Below are positions 1-10,678 of a stretch of 64,000 nucleotides of DNA, in pieces. The notes below the pieces were generated by a model that did not search any database, was not told where the DNA came from, and was given only the letters and a program-made list of their open reading frames with translations. Position 1 is the stretch's first letter. Each line of letters begins with the position of its first letter. The position numbers were made by a program, and so were the translations under genes. The DNA is from Arthrinium phaeospermum (taxonomy: Eukaryota > Ascomycota > Sordariomycetes > Amphisphaeriales > Apiosporaceae): assembly GCA_006503535.1 (NCBI GenBank), contig QYRS01000003.1:4278001-4342000 (forward strand), in the 5' to 3' direction.

Positions 1-681
1 GCCTCGATCGAGCAATACTACGCCGAACCCGACGGCCACAAGTCGCCCGCCTGGGACGCCTTCAAGGACGTGCCGGCGGTCTCGGACACCCGCCAGAACC
101 GCGTCTTGTTCAACTACACCGTCGAGCTCCAGGCCTCGAACCCCGACGGCCTGCGCGAGATCTACTACGGCCTCAGCCTCCTGGCCTCGGCCGACGTGCT
201 CATCGCCGCCAAGGACATCTTCTACGAGGAGATCGGCGCGCTGGCGGATGTGAGCAACCTCCTGCCCGTCCTGGCCTGCCAGGCCTTCACGCTGCCCATC
301 CTGGCCAAGATGCAGAAGAACGGCGGCAACCCCCTGGGCCTCGAGGACGCGTTGGCGGCGGACCGGCCCGTCTACGTGATGCAGGTGGCGGCGTGGTGGG
401 ACCGCCAGGAAGACGACGCGACCGTCTACGGCGTCTTCTCCCAGATCCTGAACCGGATCAAGGCCGCGTCGGTCGCGCACGGCGCCGCCAACGACTACGT
501 CTACATGAACTACGCCAGCATGTTCCAGGATGTCATCAGCAGCTACGGCGCCGAGAACAAGGCGCGGCTCAAGGCGGTCGCGGCCAGGTACGACCCTGCG
601 GGCGTCTTCCAGACGCTGCAGCCGGGGTACTTTAAGCTGGATCGGGCGCCGGTGCCGGGGTCGGGGTACTTTTCGCATTAA
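1..681 (+). CDS. FAD-linked oxidoreductase, C-terminal part (partial at the left edge)
   Basis: The frame is open from base 1 to the TAA at 679-681 and encodes the last 226 residues of a protein whose start lies left of the window. The C-terminal block with NDYVYMNYAS, then RLKAVAARYDPAGVFQ and a final QPGYFKL, is the usual end of fungal PCMH-type FAD oxidoreductases (BBE-like / 6-hydroxy-D-nicotine-oxidase-like family). These are often secreted or vacuolar flavoenzymes that oxidise alcohols, sugars or alkaloid-like substrates. The flavin-binding domain and any signal peptide would be upstream and cannot be seen, so the substrate is unknown. Codon use is strongly G/C-ended. No intron is seen in this part. 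Confidence 0.85.
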   Translation, partial: ASIEQYYAEPDGHKSPAWDAFKDVPAVSDTRQNRVLFNYTVELQASNPDGLREIYYGLSLLASADVLIAAKDIFYEEIGALADVSNLLPVLACQAFTLPILAKMQKNGGNPLGLEDALAADRPVYVMQVAAWWDRQEDDATVYGVFSQILNRIKAASVAHGAANDYVYMNYASMFQDVISSYGAENKARLKAVAARYDPAGVFQTLQPGYFKLDRAPVPGSGYFSH

Positions 682-801
682 CCTAGGGCTTTCATTTTGC
701 TTGTAGCTATTCACCAATCTTCGTGCCTTGTGGTCATTGATCGTGTTTCAAGGTCGTCCAGGCCAGGCCAGGCCAGGCACCAAACGACACCGCAAAGTTT
801 T

Positions 802-807
802 AATAAA
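802..807 (+). terminator. Possible polyadenylation signal of the oxidoreductase
   Basis: AATAAA lies 121 bases after the stop codon at 681. No other gene is nearby, so it most plausibly serves that transcript. Fungal poly(A) signals are loose and this is only a consensus match. Confidence 0.35.
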
Positions 808-1216
808 TGATGTATTGGATCTTTTCTGCCATGTTGTCCAGATCCTGGATGTTCCGGGTATCTTTTGCCGCTGACTGTCATTGCGCCTGCAGTGTTGCCC
901 ATCTCGCCAGCGAAGCCCCGAGTCTTCGAACCAACAAAGGGGTTTGTGCTTTGGGGAAACGGAAAGCCGACATACCCCAAATATGCTGTACATATCCGAT
1001 TGGGCGACGCCTTGCAATCCGGGGGTAAAGTACAAGTGAGCCGACCCGAAGGTTCCCATTTACGCGCTCGAGGGCCGGCTTCTTTTAGCGAAGTGCGTCG
1101 AGTCAACCACCGTCAAGGTCAATTGACACCTAGCCGTAAGATCGAGCCGAAATAAAAGAACCACTAGCGTTGTTAGGAATCAAACCTAACTCCATTTATC
1201 ACTCCGTCTCCAGCTC

Positions 1217-1321
1217 ATTGAGGACCATGATGAACGGAGACTAGCCGGATAGTTGTTCTGGGGCAAGCCTCCGTAAGAGAGCCATGGTGTTTCGAGACCT
1301 GGAGTCCCTCTGAGACTGGAA
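1217..1321. repeat. Imperfect direct repeat, copy A
   Basis: This stretch begins ATTGAGGACCATGATG and ends GACTGGAA. It is repeated at 1371-1484 in the same orientation. Shared blocks include the first 30 bases (one mismatch), GCAAGCCTCC, and AAGAGAGCCATGGTG; the second copy has short insertions between blocks. I recognise no transposon signature such as terminal inverted repeats or target-site duplications. Confidence 0.75.
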
Positions 1322-1370
1322 ATCTTCTGCATCGGCACGACTAACCTTTACGCCTTGCATGCAGGCGGAG

Positions 1371-1484
1371 ATTGAGGACCATGATGGACGGAGACTAGCC
1401 ATATGATATGGGTATGGTGCAAGCCTCCTACAGCACATCGGCAAGAGAGCCATGGTGGTTCTCAAGGTCCCGGCGGGACTGGAA
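1371..1484. repeat. Imperfect direct repeat, copy B
   Basis: Second copy of the element at 1217-1321, starting 154 bases further on. It differs from copy A by substitutions and by about ten extra bases before AAGAGAGCCATGG. The pair ends about 220 bases before the start codon of the secreted-protein gene, so it may be promoter structure or the remains of a mobile repeat. Confidence 0.75.
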
Positions 1485-1610
1485 GCAAGGAGACGTCATG
1501 GATTTCGCTACGAATCGTGAACCAAAACAGTAGTTCTTAAGACCCTACCATATTGAAGGACAAACCAACTATGACCCGTCGGCAAATAGCCGACTGCCCG
1601 TCCAGTTGGA

Positions 1611-1616
1611 TATAAG
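1611..1616 (+). promoter_or_regulatory. TATA-like element of the secreted-protein gene
   Basis: TATAAG about 90 bases before the ATG at 1705 is well placed for a TATA box. It is a consensus match in one place only. Confidence 0.35.
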
Positions 1617-1704
1617 ACTGGATGTCAGGCAACAGGCGGATTCACGTTCAGTCCTCTAACAATCTCTCACATACTTCAATACCAACATTCGAAATATCGG
1701 TATC

Positions 1705-4290
1705 ATGAAATATGCAGTCACCTATTTCTTTCTGCCCGCTCTTGTGGCGGGGGCTCGCCCAGTACTTGACTGGACGCTTATCAAAAGCAGCCCATACCCT
1801 CCCAAGATCCACATTCCCATCGGCGTAGCAGCACATACCTGGACGCAGAACATCACGGCCGACTACGAGAAGGCCAAGAAGCCAATCAACCTGTTGAATC
1901 CAGCTCTGTCCGGTATTGAGCAAGAAGGGGATGGGGGAGATTTGGAGGCCTTTGGAGCTTGTGACGTACTCGCTCCGGGGTTTGGCCCAGTTCCTTCACC
2001 AGACACCGACACTGCCTTCCTCCGGTCGCCCGCTCTTTCGTCCGCCGCAACCCAGGCCCTACTTCCAAATGGCCACGCCCGGCAGTTCCAAAACCTGCAG
2101 GCTAGTAACAGCGCGTACGGATACATGGGGTTTATTACCCTGACGGTGGGAGTCCCATTTCTCTTCTACTTGATAGTGAGGCCAGAAGACTGACAAACAT
2201 CGCCCGACAGAGCTACGACACCAACCAGTGTGCTCAACAGTGTAATATCACACAAGGCTGCTCGTCCTTCAACATATATTATGAGCGATCTCCGACAGTT
2301 GGTCAGTCGCTCGCCCAGGCAGCGTATGTACTTGACTGATACCCAGGCTAACAACCTGAAACAGATCCCGGACAGGGATGCAATAATCCCCCATCGACGA
2401 ATGTAATCAAATGCGTCTTGTGGGGTGGATATCTTTCTGCCCAGAATGCCAACAACCAGGGTCAATGGCGAGCTGATTTCCACGTCGTCATGGCGGGCAG
2501 CAACGGTTATCAGCGAACCGCACCTCCCGCCGTGAATGGCTTTACGGGGGCTTTTCTCGATAATGCCATCATCAGCAACCCGACTGACTGCAACGGGAAC
2601 AACACCTGTAGGCCTTCCCCCTTTAACCGGCTATTATACCGCAACCGTCTCGTCATATTACTTACCGCAGTCCCGCACAGTGGTGGGTGCAGAACTATTC
2701 ACTACCAGCTACTTCGATCCCAATCTTTGTGCCACCAAATGTCAAGCCACGAACGACCAAAGCACCAAGAACCCTCCAGCCAACGGGGCGAGCCCACTGC
2801 TTTGCAAATCATTCAACACCTATATCCTCGCCCAGAACGGAAACACCAGAGGTCAATATTGCGCACTCTACTCGCAGACCTGGGCCCCGGGCATGCAAAA
2901 CTATGCTACTGCCACCGTTGCTCAGCCTTACCCGGGCGGGGACGTATACACCTTCGGAGAGAGCTACACCTACACCAACACCTCGTCCCCGGGTCTACCC
3001 ATCTGCCCTAGCGACATCGCCTATCTGAAGACAGCAGGGGCCGACTTCTGCACCAGCTACAACCAGTACACGCCCCCCGTCGTGTCCACCCAGACCACGA
3101 CCACAGTCCTCCACAGCGCGACAGCCACGGCCACGCAAACATCTACCTCCGCGACCACCACCCTGACTACCACCGTGGCGACTTCCGTGAGTACCGCCGT
3201 GGCGACCTCCGTGTCTACCACCGTGACCACCTCCTCGACCACCGCCGTGGCCACCATCTCGACCGCCACCACCACCACCACCACGCAAACCATTTACCCC
3301 AACAACCAGGCAAAGCTTGCAGCTCTACATGATAGTGGCGTCCAGGCCCGACCACTAGCTGCTGTGCATGCTACTCCGGTGGCCACCCCATCCTCCATCG
3401 CCGGATGGGAGGCCGCCTCTATTTCAGCAGCCTGCTCCCAGGTTGCCACGGGCACACAGACGTCTACGGGGACCATCTACAGCGATACTACTGCCACGAC
3501 ATCCACCACGGCCACCACCATCACCTCCACTACCCAAACCCAGGTGAGATCATGCTGAATAGAAGTCCATATTACTTGGTATTCATGCTAATTTGTTCTA
3601 AAACAGACCACCACGTCGACGACGCTCACGACCACGACTTCGACGACCCTCACGACCACGACTTCTACAACTCTCACGACCACCACATCCACGACTCGCA
3701 CGACCACCACTTCCACGACCATCACCGGCGTGACCCCCACCCCAACCTTCCAGATCCAAGTCTTCAAGGACTATTATGGCCAAGGCGGCGGCAACAACAA
3801 TGACGTCGTCGGCGGTCAGTGGCTGCAATCGTTCAAGGCGGCCGGCGATGGCGGTCGCCGCATCCAATTCACTACCCAGAGGAGCGCCGCCGACGTGTGG
3901 AGCCTGGACCCGACCGCCACCTACGGCGACTTCCAAACGCTGATCCCCGCCGCGGACCGCGGCAACCTGAGCTGGTACCGACCCCAGCAGATCTACAACG
4001 GCGGCGGACCCAACGGCGGGCCCAACGGCGGGCCCAGCCTGGTCTACATCAACGACCACACCATCTACGGCCAGCAGCAGGGGCAGGCCCTCACATGCAA
4101 GCTGCGGGGCTACACCCAGCCGGGCGCGACGGGCCAGATGCTCTGCATCCAGCCGAATGGCTATATCCAGTTCATGGCGATGTCTGTTTGGGGCGGGAAC
4201 CAATTCGGGGTATCGCAGATCAATGCTAACCCCAACGGACAAGACGGGCCCGTGTCGGAATACCTGGTGCTTTACTATACCATCCTCTGA
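1705..4290 (+). CDS. Secreted protein with two PAN-like Cys modules and a Thr-rich repeat stalk
   Basis: Predicted exons 1705-2145, 2211-2301, 2365-2607, 2681-3543 and 3607-4290 give 773 residues. An N-terminal signal peptide (MKYAVTYFFLPALVAGA, cut after about residue 17) directs secretion. Two Cys-rich modules of the PAN/apple-like type common in ascomycete secreted proteins follow: one with CAQQCNITQGCSSF and KCVLWGG, the second with LCATKCQATN and GQYCALYSQTW. Next is a Thr/Ser-rich stalk built from two arrays of 8-residue repeats, expected to be O-glycosylated. A C-terminal domain of about 185 residues with several Gly-Gly motifs has no family I can name. There is no GPI signal at the end (LVLYYTIL). 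It is probably a cell-surface or extracellular binding protein. The ligand is unknown and no enzyme motif is visible. Confidence 0.8.
3175..3270 (+). repeat. 24-base coding repeat, four units (VATSVSTA type)
   Basis: Four consecutive 8-codon units read VATSVSTA, VATSVSTT, VTTSSTTA and VATISTAT. They form the first part of the Thr-rich stalk of the secreted protein. The same 8-residue period returns in the array at 3607-3726. Confidence 0.8.
3607..3726 (+). repeat. 24-base coding minisatellite, five units (TTTSTTLT type)
   Basis: Five units of exactly 24 bases encode TTTSTTLT three times, then TTTSTTRT and TTTSTTIT. The array starts at the first base of the last exon, directly after the predicted acceptor at 3606. 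Length changes in whole units would keep the frame. Confidence 0.9.
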
Positions 4291-4955
4291 GGCCCGTGTC
4301 GAGGGGGTCGGAAGGAGAAGGGTATCCCGAAACATGGGTTCTTAGAGGGCACGCGATGCCTGTAACATTGACACCATTTTGTGGTCGAAGGTACCAAGAG
4401 GCAATAAACTATTACTATGAATGTACCATCTTTATTAATTAATTAATTGAGTTGAGTTCCAGCGTGTTTTATTCAGATTTGGTTTCTCTAAGCACCTAAT
4501 TACTTTACCTTAGGTACTGTAATTACTGGCTTGGGGACACCAGGACCTGGAGTGATGCACACTTAGAGAATCCATCAACAGTAACTGCTTTGGATTCTTC
4601 AAGCCAACACAGAACAATCAAAAGACGGACCACCCGTCAATCAACAATCAAGTGTTCGCTGTCAAGTGAAAATCTGGTTTTCTCGTCCTTTGGATTTTCC
4701 TACAGGTTGGCAAAACCAACCACCTAAGCTTGCCTATCCCACCAACACCCAGAAACTTCAACATCTGCGGCCTGTGTTGGAATCAAGCTGCCCACCTCAC
4801 TCCCCCACTCCCAACCTGTTTTCCTTTCGCAATCGAACATTTCCCAAACCAGCACATCAAATTTTTTGAGAACCCAGCATATCCTAAAAAATAACCTGAT
4901 CAAGTCTGCGATCCAAACGAGCCTGATTGCCTCGCGAGGGCCCCTCTTCAGCGCG
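4291..4955. other. Intergenic region
   Basis: Contains the 3' end of the secreted-protein transcript (AATAAA, TTAATTAATTAATT) and the presumed promoter and 5' leader of the ATPase gene. It has long pyrimidine- and A-rich stretches from 4660 to 4900. No coding signal. Confidence 0.6.
4403..4408 (+). terminator. Possible polyadenylation signal of the secreted-protein gene
   Basis: AATAAA lies 113 bases after the stop at 4290, followed by an AT-rich stretch with repeated TTAA (about 4430-4450). Confidence 0.4.
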
Positions 4956-7900
4956 ATGGCCATACCACAGGATCGGCGAAGTGCCAAGGATCTCGTGGAA
5001 AAAATCACGAGAGAGCACGGCTATGTCAGCGATGAGAAGTTACAGCATCTCGATCCGGCATTGCGTCGCGAGATCCAGGAAGCTCTCCTCAAGAAGGACC
5101 ACATGATCGGTTCCAGCGTCATCACGTAGGTTGCCCAATTCCCTCAGTCAGGATGCCGCACAAGCTTCTAACCACCACTTACTTGTAGCTTGTCCAAGAA
5201 CCTCTACACAAGCAAGGCGCGCTTCGTATTCGAGCTTCTGCAGAACGCCGACGACAACAGCTACACGAGAGCAAGAAAATCGGGAGCAGTTCCTTTCGTC
5301 TCTTTCCATGTCTACCCCAACCGAATTGTCCTCGAGTGCAATGAGGACGGTTTCAATCATGACAACCTCGTCGCCATCTGTTCTGTTGGTCAGAGCTCCA
5401 AGACGGGTGCCCAAGGGTACATAGGCGAAAAGGGCATCGGCTTCAAGTCTGTTTTCATGGCAGCATCGAAGGTACACATCCAGTCGGGCGCTTTCTCGTT
5501 CATCTTCACGCACAAGCCAGGTGATTCTGGCATGGGCATGATATCACCCATCTGGGAGGACGCAGGCGAGGATTTGCCTGAATCGCTACTTACGCGAATC
5601 ACCCTCCACCTTCACGAGACCGGGGATAAAGAAATGATGGCGAAGACCCGCCAAACGATCGAGTCGCAGTTCGAGGAGCTGCAAGAGACTTTCCTGCTCT
5701 TCATGAAGAACTTGGGGGAGATCAACGTGACCTTTTACGACGAAGCTGGAACCAAGAAGACATCTGCAGCATATTCAGTCACGCGCCCACGTCCGAACTT
5801 TGCCGTCCTGCATAGAACCGAATTCAAAGGAAAGTGGCCGGAAGTCAGCACGAGGTACTATCATGTCACGACACACAAAGTAATAAACCTCGCCAAGAAT
5901 GAGAATCGGAATTACTCTCAGGCGGAAGAGTCTTCTCGCGCCTACTCCAAGTCACAGGTCATACTGGCATTTCCTCTTTCAACAACTTCAGTGCCGATTA
6001 CTCAAACTCAAGATCTGTTCGTGTTCCTGCCAGTGCGACCAGTTGGATTCAAGTTTTTAATTCAAGCCGACTTTGTCACGGATGCTGCCCGCCAAGACAT
6101 CGTCCAGGACTCAATGCGTAACCTGGGTCTTCTTGACGGGGTTGCGGATGCATTCATCGAGGCGGTTCTGCAATTTTGCAAGCACGATACCTTACGGTAC
6201 CAATGGATGAGATATCTGCCTGACAAACAACAAGGGACCTGGGGTACTCTGTGGCTTTCCTTGATTGACAAAATAGCGGATCGGTTGAGTAAGACTCCGG
6301 TCGTATTTGGTCAACGACTGCCCCAATTACGCATGATTAAGGATGTGGTCTACCCACTCGATGATTTTCTGGACCAGAATGGGAAGCCCTTACTTGAGGA
6401 TTTCGACAAAGACCGACTTATTTCACAACGCTACGTTACAAGCGACTTGATCATTCTGAAGCATTTCGGCCTGAAGCACCTAACTGGTTGGAACTTCGTC
6501 GAGTTGGTTAAGCAGGACCTCTCTCGTGGCTCACAGTCGAGAATGAAATCGCCCAAAACACAGGAAAGCTGGCATGAACGAATTGCAAAGCTCCTCCATT
6601 CTGCCTTCAAGCCGAACGCAATCGAACAAACGGGGAAGAAGCTAAAGGCACTTGACCTTCTGCCGTTACAGGACGGTACTTGGGTGTCATCGTTATCCGG
6701 GCCTGTCTACTTCGCGCAGGTAGCCGCGATAGATATCCCTTCAGACATCGGGTTGCGCTTGGTCCCAAAAAATATAACAAATCCTCATCGGATAGTTCTC
6801 TTTCAGAATCTGGGTGTCACTGTGGCTCCTATAGATTTCGTGCGAAGAACGATCCAGCAAATGTACCAGAAAGAAACGAAATCACTTCTGCTTACTATGC
6901 TCATGTCCAAACGCCATCTCGAATTTCTTTACCTGTCCCACCATTCCAGGAGGACCGATGACACTCCATTCACCGAGATGGCAATATTCGACAGCTACTC
7001 CGGACTCCACCAACCATACAAAAAATGCATGTATATTGCGGATAACGACCCATATGGTGCTTCACAGCTGTTCAGCAAAATCAAAGCAGGACCTAACCCA
7101 GGCGATGGCGCACCTGGGTATGCTGCTAATTTTGTGAACGCTGGATACTTCGATGACAGTCCTACCACCCCTCCAGGTCAAACTCTGACATGGCGCGAGT
7201 GGTTCTACAAGGAGCTCTGGATACAGAAGGTAGTCGCTGTTGGCGATAAAACCTTGAGTGCAGAGGGAAAGTACTTGCAGAAGCATAGACCGGACAAGTT
7301 CTTAGGCTGTGTTCATTTATGGATCCAAGACAAGAACGAAACTTCACCAGGCCAGTTCGAATACCTCCAAAATACCAGAGTTCTATGTCAGGGCAACCAC
7401 CAGGTTCCGTTGAAAGAAGCATACGTTCCTACCAAGGAGCTGAAAAAGCGTGTCGAACGATATCTGGGAAGTGGCGTCTTCTTCCCATGGTTACAGGTCG
7501 ACATGCCCGAGACCCCGACAACTATCCCACCCGAGTGGGAAACTACAATGAAAGCTGTCGGCGTCAGTTCACACCCAGATGACCTCGAGTTTGCTCTAGC
7601 CATGCTTAAATACTCAGTCGAAGGCTTTTCGAGCAAGACCAAGCCCGAATTCAAGGTTAGACTATTCGAGCTGTATGAGCATATCTCGGCAAAGCAGCGC
7701 GAGGCAACCAATCCGGACGAAGCGAAGGCGCGGGTTCGGTAAGTTTTCACCCCCCATCTCAACTGATGAATACACTAACACGTTCAGGGAATGTTTTGAC
7801 AAGAACAAATTGATCTTCGTTCCGCGCCCTGGAGACGGAGCAGTCTGGGCCTTTCCCAATGAATGTATCTGGAAGGCCCCAGAGGAAATGAAGTCGAAGT

Positions 7901-10349
7901 ACCCGTTGAACCATCTCTACAAGGCAGACGAAATCATCCCAAACTCCCCTTACTTAGCAGCCTTCTTCAACGAGACGCTCATGGTCGGAGATGGCACGTG
8001 GAGTATCTTTGTCGACGAGTTGAAGGCTCTTGCTGGATCAGGATGCGACGATGTTGCCACTATCACCGGGATCTATGCGGCAATGGATACGGCAAAGTCA
8101 AGCATCGTTGATCCTGACAAGGATGGAGTTAGGTAAAAACAACAAAGTTCCGGATATTGAAGTAGTAACTGACACGAGGTGCAGCAACGCATTTGAAGCA
8201 AACGCACTGATTTACGCGCCGTCAGACGGCAACGAACCATGGCGCAAGGCATCTCAGTGTGTCTGGTCCAAGACAGCGACGATCCACGGAAGGGTTTCTC
8301 TGAACGAGAGATACCCACAATTCGAGGACTTGTTTGTGAAGTATTTTGGCGTCAAGCCACTCGACCTTCCTATGGCGATCAATGAGTTGATCCGCATCGG
8401 CCGCAAGAAAGGAGCTACACTGAAAGAAGCGAAGGCGTCGATTTGGACACTGAACTCTTTACTCTCCAGCTCGAAGCAGCATCCAGGCTACCGAGCTGTA
8501 GTAGATGAACGAACCTTCCCCATCCGAAAGGTCGATGGAACCTGTGTGCTTGGGACAAAAGAGACCGAGTTCTTCATTGACGACCGCGCGTCACTCAAGG
8601 CCATGTTTGAGAAGAAGGTCGGCTTTCTTGACTTCAGCCTGGAAGAGGTTGTGCGGCTACGACCCTTCTTGCACTGGGCAAGCCTCGAGTCCAAGTATCT
8701 CTCGACGTCAGCAAGAGAGATTACCTCTTTCCATGGAGGAGACGCCAAATTGACATTAAATCCGGAGCTTCAAATTCGGAACCGTGCCCATGCACTGCTC
8801 AGGTATGTTTCACAATGGCCGTTGCAGCGCATAATGCTAACAGTAGCTTTTGCAGAATCGCCTCTCATTTCAACAGCCCCCGAGTCAAGAGCAAGATTGC
8901 CATCGGTAACCTCTACGAATTCTTACAGCAAACCGAGATCTATGGAACGAAAGGTATATCGTCAGACTTTGTCCTTCGCGGCAAGGATGAATACAAGGTC
9001 CAAGGCCAGATCACGACTTTGCATATCGAAGAGAGCCAGGATAAACTCAAGTTCTATCTACCGACAGACAAAGAAGACCAAGAGTATATCTTCGGTTCGG
9101 CGCTTTCGGATAGACTATTCGAGTGGCTGATGAACGATCCCACTACGGATATCTCGCCTGACACCCGCAACGTTGGGCAGGCTGCAGTGCGCATTGTTCT
9201 TAACTCGCCACTTTCCAGAGTTTCCAGAGCACTGACCGACAGAGGCATAGCTACGCTGGATATCGATGACACTGACGAGAAAGCTTGGCTTGAGTTCAAG
9301 TCGCACAACGTGTCAGTAGGAACTGTCGAAGACCAGGTTGGAGTTTGCGATGGCGGCACTACTATCACAGACGAGCAGATCGCTCCCAAGGCTGTGGCTG
9401 CCCAGACGAGCTTGCAGGGGGCAGTACGAACAAACGAAGCTAGCGAAGCAGCCCCTACAAGTTCAATTTCGTCTTTGATCGGCAGCCTTTGGTCAGTCTC
9501 GTCGCCCGCAATCCCCAGGCTTACTGCCTCACCAGCAACTGTCATCGAAGACGAGCCGTACGTGGCTCTGCTGCAAAAGGTCATCGAATCGGCCAGACAG
9601 AATAGTCTGCCTCGTAACGGAGCCTTTGGACTGAACAATTTGTCTACGAGTCTCGTTACCACCGGTAGAGCGCCGGACTGGGGCTTGCGCGCCTTACCCC
9701 CGGCCGAGCGCGACTACAAAGTCGGCGCGGCGGGCGAGCTTTATGTGAGTGCAGTGGAACTACCATACTTTCACTTATTGACGATCCGAACTAACATTTG
9801 AACCGCAGGCTTTCGAGCTCCTGAGAAGCTTGGCCGAACCTCGCAAGCTTCCTGGGTTCTCCCGAGACAACTGGCAGAGCGGCATCAGGCGCTATGTGAC
9901 GGTGCACCCCGAGTACGCCAACATGGCTCCCTGGCGGGGAGCAGAGACGGCAGACTTGGTCTACAACGATGCGCAGGGCGCCCTGACGGAATGCCTGATC
10001 GCCAAGGGACATCTGAAGAAGAAGGTGTGGCAGGACAAGCGCCCGCTTTACCTCATCGAGGTGAAGGCCACCACCTCAACCTGCGATACTCCTTTCTACG
10101 TGAGCAAGGTCCAGTTTGAGAAGGTATGTGATTATCGGCTTGCAAAGCGGTAGGACGAGTGCTAACCACCCCATTTAGATGAAAGAGAATTGCGGCAGCA
10201 CGGTGGTAGTCTACGCCATCTTCCGCGTCTTTAAGCTCGGACAGGACGACATGGATCTCAAGATCTACCTCGACCCAGAGGCTTTGAGAACGCGCGACGA
10301 CTTGACGTTCACTACCGAATCTTGGTCCGTGGTGCCCACCACTGGATGA
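4956..10349 (+). CDS. Giant GHKL-ATPase / NO VEIN-type protein with a DUF3883-like C terminus
   Basis: Predicted exons 4956-5125, 5189-7738, 7788-8132, 8185-8802, 8856-9744, 9809-10123 and 10179-10349 give 1685 residues. The N terminus is a Hsp90/sacsin-type GHKL ATPase fold: FELLQNADDN (E72, N76) is the catalytic/Mg box, NEDGF near 108-112 binds the adenine, and GYIGEKGIGFKS (133-144) is the ATP lid. The middle of about 1300 residues has no motif I can name. The C terminus has GELYAFELL (E1522), TADLVY (D1573) and YLIEVKAT (E1608, K1610), then the FYVSKVQFEKM block. This matches the NO VEIN / DUF3883 C-terminal domain and has the D...ExK spacing of PD-(D/E)XK nuclease folds. The start is the first ATG that keeps the helical lead-in. 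Such fungal proteins are uncharacterised; a chaperone-like or defence-type ATPase is inference. Confidence 0.85.
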
Positions 10350-10678
10350 GAGAAACGATTCAGGAGAGGATTAGGATACGGCGTGCACGTGTACATTGGG
10401 CTCCGAGCGAACACCCATGATAGTTTTGTAGGATAGAACCAATTTGATTGTCACAGAAACATAGTACATGGCCCCTGAGCTCACAAAGTGATCCCACTAG
10501 AATCGCCATTTCCCCACAGGCTGCAGCCATCTTGAAGACCCTATACAAAAGCAGGGGAATAGTAAGTGGACTTCGTATTACCCAAGCAAGGCTGTGGGGC
10601 CGTGGGCCAATATCAGGGGTTAGCCTTTCCCCCTTTTTCTTCAGTCCCCACTGTTTCCTTCCATCCTGCGCCAAGTCC
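10350..10678. other. Short intergenic region between convergent genes
   Basis: Lies between the stop of the GHKL-ATPase gene and the stop of the minus-strand P450 gene, so it holds only 3' regions. Nothing else is seen. Confidence 0.6.

Larger units (their letters stand above)
682..1704. other. Intergenic region without a recognisable gene
   Basis: About 1 kb between the oxidoreductase and the secreted protein. It holds a short CCAGG-type tandem repeat near 757-777, the AATAAA at 802, a pair of imperfect direct repeats (1217-1321 and 1371-1484) and a TATA-like site at 1611. Frames of up to about 130 codons exist on both strands but have no start context or family resemblance. Confidence 0.6.

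Noticed and set aside
1241..1465. Minus-strand frame of 74 codons with an internally repeated peptide
   Set aside because: The repetition comes from the DNA direct repeats at 1217-1484; there is no sign of a gene.
3598..4335. Open frame of 245 codons on the minus strand across the Thr-rich repeat
   Set aside because: It is the antisense shadow of the repeat-containing last exon of the secreted-protein gene and has low-complexity composition.
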